From Thiopontia sp964344435 (GTDB lineage Bacteria > Pseudomonadota > Gammaproteobacteria > GCF-002020875), in the NCBI GenBank assembly GCA_964344435.1, contig CAYFNH010000096.1, positions 1 through 9,075 of the forward strand: a stretch of 9,075 bases of DNA, given 5' to 3'. Numbering within the stretch: position 1 is the first letter of the stretch; each line of letters opens with the position of its first letter. The position numbers and the translations under genes were made by a program. Shown one piece after another: positions 5,775 through 9,075 of this stretch. The notes beneath the pieces were generated by a model, which was given only the letters and a program-made list of their open reading frames with translations, searched no databases and was not told the DNA's origin.

Positions 5775-8700
5775 TTACCTTTGTGCCGCTTCGACCTCAT
5801 CCAGCAGTAGTCGGCCCATTTGAGGGAGTTGATCCGTATCCCCGCTGTTGTATGCCTTGCAAAATGTATCAGCCAGGTGAGTCAGGCTGGGATAGCCAAA
5901 GGTGGTACCTGACCCCTTGATGGTGTGAGCAATCTCTTTGGCCCTTATCCAGTTCTCGCCCTCCAGAGCACCTTTGAACTCTTTTTCCAGCTCTCTGGTT
6001 CGGTTGAAAAACAGGGTCATCAGAGCGTCATCGATGGTGGTCGAGATGTCGACCTCCTCCTGGGTGTCTGCCTGGTTTGGTTGTGTACTCTGCGAGTGTG
6101 CAGCAGAACCAACCTTCTTGTGGTTATCAATCCACTGCTGGTTGAGCATGTGTGCAATCTGCTGGATCTCCAGTTTGGAAAACGGTTTGCTGACATAGAG
6201 TACGCCATAACGCAGTTTCTGGTTGATCCTCTCCAGTGAGACATCGGAGTGTGCGGTCACAAAGACGATATAGATGTTGGGATCAAGCTTGCGCAGCTCC
6301 TGGGCGGTTGCCAGACCATCGATGCCGGGTGGCATACGCATATCGATAAAGGCGACCGAGTAGGGCTCTGCGTGTTTGAGGCCATCCTTGACCATCTCGA
6401 TACCGACGGCTCCCTGAGAGGCGATCGACAGTTTGCAGTGGAGTGAGGCTGCTGCAGATTGCGGCTGCTGTGAGCTGCTGCCGGATAGCTGGCTCAAGTC
6501 ATCCAGATCGGAATTGAGGGAATTGTCTGCATCACCAAAGATGGTTTCGTACAGATCCAGTACGCTCAGCTCATCATCGATGGCCAGTATCCTGCCGCAA
6601 GTGACCTGATCGGCTTGTTGTGGCGTTGATTTATGGGGTGTATCGGAGCTTTGTAATTCATCGTCTCCCTCATCCAGTTTGAGGTAGCGTGCGACCACCT
6701 TTTGTAACGCAATCCGGTCGATCGGCTTGGTCAAGAACTCGCTGCACCCCGCCTGCTGAAACTGCTCCTTGTGAGACTGCATTACATTGGCGGTCAGGGC
6801 GGCAATGGGGGTCTCACTGCCGAGTCCCCGCAGGCTTCTGGTCGCGGTGATGCCATCCATGACCGGCATCTGCATATCCATCAGGATCAGATCAAACTCC
6901 TCCTCCAGCGCCAGGCGGAGTGCCTCCTCACCATGGTCGGCCACGGTTACCGTAGCCCCCATCGACTCCAGAATCTGACGCTCAAGCATCTGCAGCTCCG
7001 GGGCATCCTCGGCGATCAGCACCTTGCCGGTAAAGCGGGCTGCCGAGTGCTTTCTGGTTTCGGGTTGATCGGTTGAGGGGGTGAAACGTAGTTCACTCTC
7101 TCTGTATGGAAGAACAAGCTCGAAGCGAGAGCCTTTTCCCTCTTCACTGCTGGCATGGATGCTCCCCTCCATCATCTCGGCCAGAGATTTGGAGATGTGC
7201 AGCCCCAGCCCGGTGCCACCGAACTTTCTGCTGATACCGCTGCTGGCCTGCTCGAAAGGCTGAAACAGGCGCTCAAGCACCTCTGCCGACATGCCGATTC
7301 CGCTGTCCTCTACCGCAAAGCAGAGTTGATCCGCCTCTCTCCAGCAGGTCAGGGTGATGCCCCCCTGCTCGGTAAATTTGAGCGCATTACTGATCAGGTT
7401 CAGAAGAATCTGTGTGATGCGCTTGTCATCCCCCCACAGTTTGTATTCGGGGGTGGTTTTCTGTACGACCTGAAAGCGGAGTCCTTCACTGGTCGCTTTG
7501 GAGGCGAAGATCGACTCCACCTGTTGCAGCAGGGTTGGCAGCGCATAAGGGGCGTAATCAACCTCGAATTTGCCGGCGGTAATCTTGGAGAGGTCAAGAA
7601 TGTCGTTTACCAATGCAAGCAGGTTATTGCTCGAAAGTGCGATGGTCTCCCCCAATTTCTGCTGCTGTTGATTCAGCTCACTCTTGTTGAGCAGCTCGCT
7701 GCAGCCGATGATGGCGGTCAGTGGGGTACGCAGCTCATGGCTCATGGAGGCGAGAAACTGATCCTTGGCCTGGCTGGCCGCCTTGATCTCGCTGGTCTCT
7801 TGCAGGTTGTCGAGCAGCTGGTTCAGCGCCCCGGCAATTACCCCCATCTCATCCTGACGAACAACGGGGATGCGGGTGGAGAGATCGTCACTCTCCCCGA
7901 TTTTTTGGATGGCCTCCACCATGTTGCCAACGCTGCTGGAGATATAGTTCCAGAAATAGCCAATGGCGATGAGCAGTGGTAGCGAGATCAGTGCCAGCCA
8001 GAGCACGGCCCGATCTGCATTGGCCTGAAGCTGCAGGATGATTTGCTGGCTGTAGTGTGCCAGATCGGTGTGTGCACTGGTTGAGATCTGGTGGATATGG
8101 TCGATTCGTCTGCTTGCCGATGAGAACCAGGCCGCTGCATCTACACCATCCTGTTTTGTGAGGTGCTTCAGGGCCAGTAGTGCCTGTCGGTCATCAATCT
8201 TTATCTCGTGGTCAATCTGGCGGATCAGGTCACCGTTACGGCCCGAATAGCTGCTGGCAACGACCATGCTGTTGCGATATTGCTGCAGGCTCTCCTCAAT
8301 GGTGCGAAGATTCTTCAACTCACTGGCTGTCACCCCTTCCAGTTCGCGATAGCGCTGCAGTACCGAGAGCGCCTGGTTGGAGGAGTGTTCGAACAGATGT
8401 CGGTCACGTTCCAGGCCACTGATTATGTAGTTCTTGAATGAGTGAATGGTGCCACCAAACCCCAGCAGACTGTTGAGCTCATTGAGTAGCTCCTGTTTTT
8501 TCAGGCGGGAGAGAAACAGGTTTCGATAGTGTCGGATCTGTTGCTGTATCTCCTCATCAATCGCTGCACGAAACTGCTGTTGCAGGTCCACCGTGGCATT
8601 GGTGATAAAGTCCTCCTGTAGCAGGTCCTGCTGTCTGATTGAGTGGGTTACTTCAGCACTGGCCTGGGGGCTGATCTGACCAGAGATAAAGAAGGTGTTC

Positions 8701-9075
8701 AGTTGTCCCCGTTCTCGTCCTGCATGCTCTTCCAGCCAGTAGAGTTGATAGAGCCGTTCCATGTACTGGGTCAGGGTGTTGTGGCTGAGCTGGCTGGTGA
8801 TCGTATGCAGTCGTTTCAGTGCGGACTCAATCACGGCAGAGTAGGCATGAAAGATGGAGGTGGCATCCCCTTCCTGGCGGTGGCTTGCACGCTGGCGTAA
8901 GGTATCCACCTCAATGGATAACTGGCGCAGGTCAAATTGACTGCTTGCCCCCTCGATACGGTGTATGACATCAATGTTTTCGGCAACCATTTGTAGCAGC
9001 AGTTCGAATGCGCTATCCACTCGTTGTTGAGCCTCCAGTAGTTCGGAGGATGCTCTCTTCAGAGGAGTGGTCAGC
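5775..9075 (-). CDS. Membrane hybrid histidine kinase: helical sensor-HAMP-HisKA-HATPase-REC-REC-HPt (5' end outside window)
   Basis: Residues are counted from an in-frame GTG at 9018-9020, but the frame stays open to the right edge (LTTPLKRASSELLEAQQR precedes it) and that GTG has no Shine-Dalgarno. The true start and TM1 therefore lie outside. Residues 1-337 are almost wholly helical, and the motif GFGGTIHSFKNYIISG centres on His193. A TM helix is at about 338-358 and HAMP at about 359-412. HisKA has His428 (FLASMSHELRTP). The ATPase domain has N-box Asn545 (NALKF), VEDSGIGMS and FGGTGLGL. REC1 has Glu671/Asp672 and Asp715 (LMDMQMPVMDG). REC2 has Asp815/Asp816 and Asp893 (FIDMRMPPGIDG), with an extra segment of about 33 residues. 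The C-terminal HPt has His1032 (IAHTIKGSG). All relay residues are present. The kinase-REC1 module is paralogous to the broken gene at 362-1949. The gene converges on the kinase at 2044-5742 with a 32-base gap and no evident terminator. The ligand and the output partner are unknown. Confidence 0.92.
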   Translation of the reverse strand, partial: LTTPLKRASSELLEAQQRVDSAFELLLQMVAENIDVIHRIEGASSQFDLRQLSIEVDTLRQRASHRQEGDATSIFHAYSAVIESALKRLHTITSQLSHNTLTQYMERLYQLYWLEEHAGRERGQLNTFFISGQISPQASAEVTHSIRQQDLLQEDFITNATVDLQQQFRAAIDEEIQQQIRHYRNLFLSRLKKQELLNELNSLLGFGGTIHSFKNYIISGLERDRHLFEHSSNQALSVLQRYRELEGVTASELKNLRTIEESLQQYRNSMVVASSYSGRNGDLIRQIDHEIKIDDRQALLALKHLTKQDGVDAAAWFSSASRRIDHIHQISTSAHTDLAHYSQQIILQLQANADRAVLWLALISLPLLIAIGYFWNYISSSVGNMVEAIQKIGESDDLSTRIPVVRQDEMGVIAGALNQLLDNLQETSEIKAASQAKDQFLASMSHELRTPLTAIIGCSELLNKSELNQQQQKLGETIALSSNNLLALVNDILDLSKITAGKFEVDYAPYALPTLLQQVESIFASKATSEGLRFQVVQKTTPEYKLWGDDKRITQILLNLISNALKFTEQGGITLTCWREADQLCFAVEDSGIGMSAEVLERLFQPFEQASSGISRKFGGTGLGLHISKSLAEMMEGSIHASSEEGKGSRFELVLPYRESELRFTPSTDQPETRKHSAARFTGKVLIAEDAPELQMLERQILESMGATVTVADHGEEALRLALEEEFDLILMDMQMPVMDGITATRSLRGLGSETPIAALTANVMQSHKEQFQQAGCSEFLTKPIDRIALQKVVARYLKLDEGDDELQSSDTPHKSTPQQADQVTCGRILAIDDELSVLDLYETIFGDADNSLNSDLDDLSQLSGSSSQQPQSAAASLHCKLSIASQGAVGIEMVKDGLKHAEPYSVAFIDMRMPPGIDGLATAQELRKLDPNIYIVFVTAHSDVSLERINQKLRYGVLYVSKPFSKLEIQQIAHMLNQQWIDNHKKVGSAAHSQSTQPNQADTQEEVDISTTIDDALMTLFFNRTRELEKEFKGALEGENWIRAKEIAHTIKGSGTTFGYPSLTHLADTFCKAYNSGDTDQLPQMGRLLLDEVEAAQR

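Noticed and set aside
7155..7982. 275-codon plus-strand open frame opposite the right-hand kinase
   Set aside because: It lies wholly antisense to conserved HisKA/HATPase sequence, shows no recognisable domain, and has the composition expected of a reverse-strand shadow in GC-rich DNA.
9018..9020. GTG at 9020 as the start of the right-hand kinase
   Set aside because: The frame is open to the window edge with plausible helical protein sequence, no ribosome-binding site precedes the GTG, and the protein would lack a first membrane helix.
1..9075. Mobile element, CRISPR array, tRNA or phage remnant
   Set aside because: Coding sequence of signalling proteins fills nearly the whole window. I saw no terminal repeats, spaced direct repeats, cloverleaf sequence or transposase motifs.

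Overview
The window is a block of bacterial signal-transduction genes, probably from a gammaproteobacterium. That placement is an inference from GC-rich but not extreme codon use, conventional Shine-Dalgarno sites, and abundant hybrid sensor kinases beside a chemoreceptor carrying a CheR-tether-like tail. No rRNA, tRNA or other taxonomic marker is present, so it stays loose. I see no mobile element, CRISPR array, phage gene or RNA gene.

Layout from left to right: (1) the 3' end of a methyl-accepting chemotaxis protein (1-254, +); (2) a convergent gene of REC-HisKA-HATPase-REC type (362-1949, -) whose frame is broken at about position 1043, in the middle of the ATPase domain; (3) a short divergent intergenic region (1950-2043); (4) an intact 1232-residue membrane hybrid kinase with order TM-Cache-like sensor-TM-HAMP-PAS-HisKA-HATPase-REC-REC-HPt (2044-5742, +); (5) a convergent second membrane hybrid kinase, HAMP-HisKA-HATPase-REC-REC-HPt with a helical sensor region (5775 to the right edge, -). 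The last gene runs off the window at its 5' end. Coding density is high and no gap exceeds about 110 bases.

The genes alternate in orientation, so none shares an operon within the window. The two large kinases each carry every phosphorelay element from His to Asp to HPt His, but no DNA-binding or enzymatic output regulator is encoded here. Their final partner, and any HPt that would have served the HPt-less gene at 362-1949, must lie elsewhere or be supplied in trans. The kinase-REC modules of the broken gene and of the rightmost gene are clearly paralogous, which suggests local duplication or shared descent.

The strongest specific observation is the lesion in the gene at 362-1949. Alignment with the paralog inside this window is gap-free on both sides, and exactly 11 bases are missing just after the N-box NAIK. 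That points to a genuine small deletion rather than a homopolymer sequencing error or a programmed frameshift. I did not find convincing evidence of a wholly new system. The parts most worth a second look are the disrupted kinase, the insertion-bearing receiver and helical sensor of the right-hand kinase, and the extra helical tail of the central kinase.
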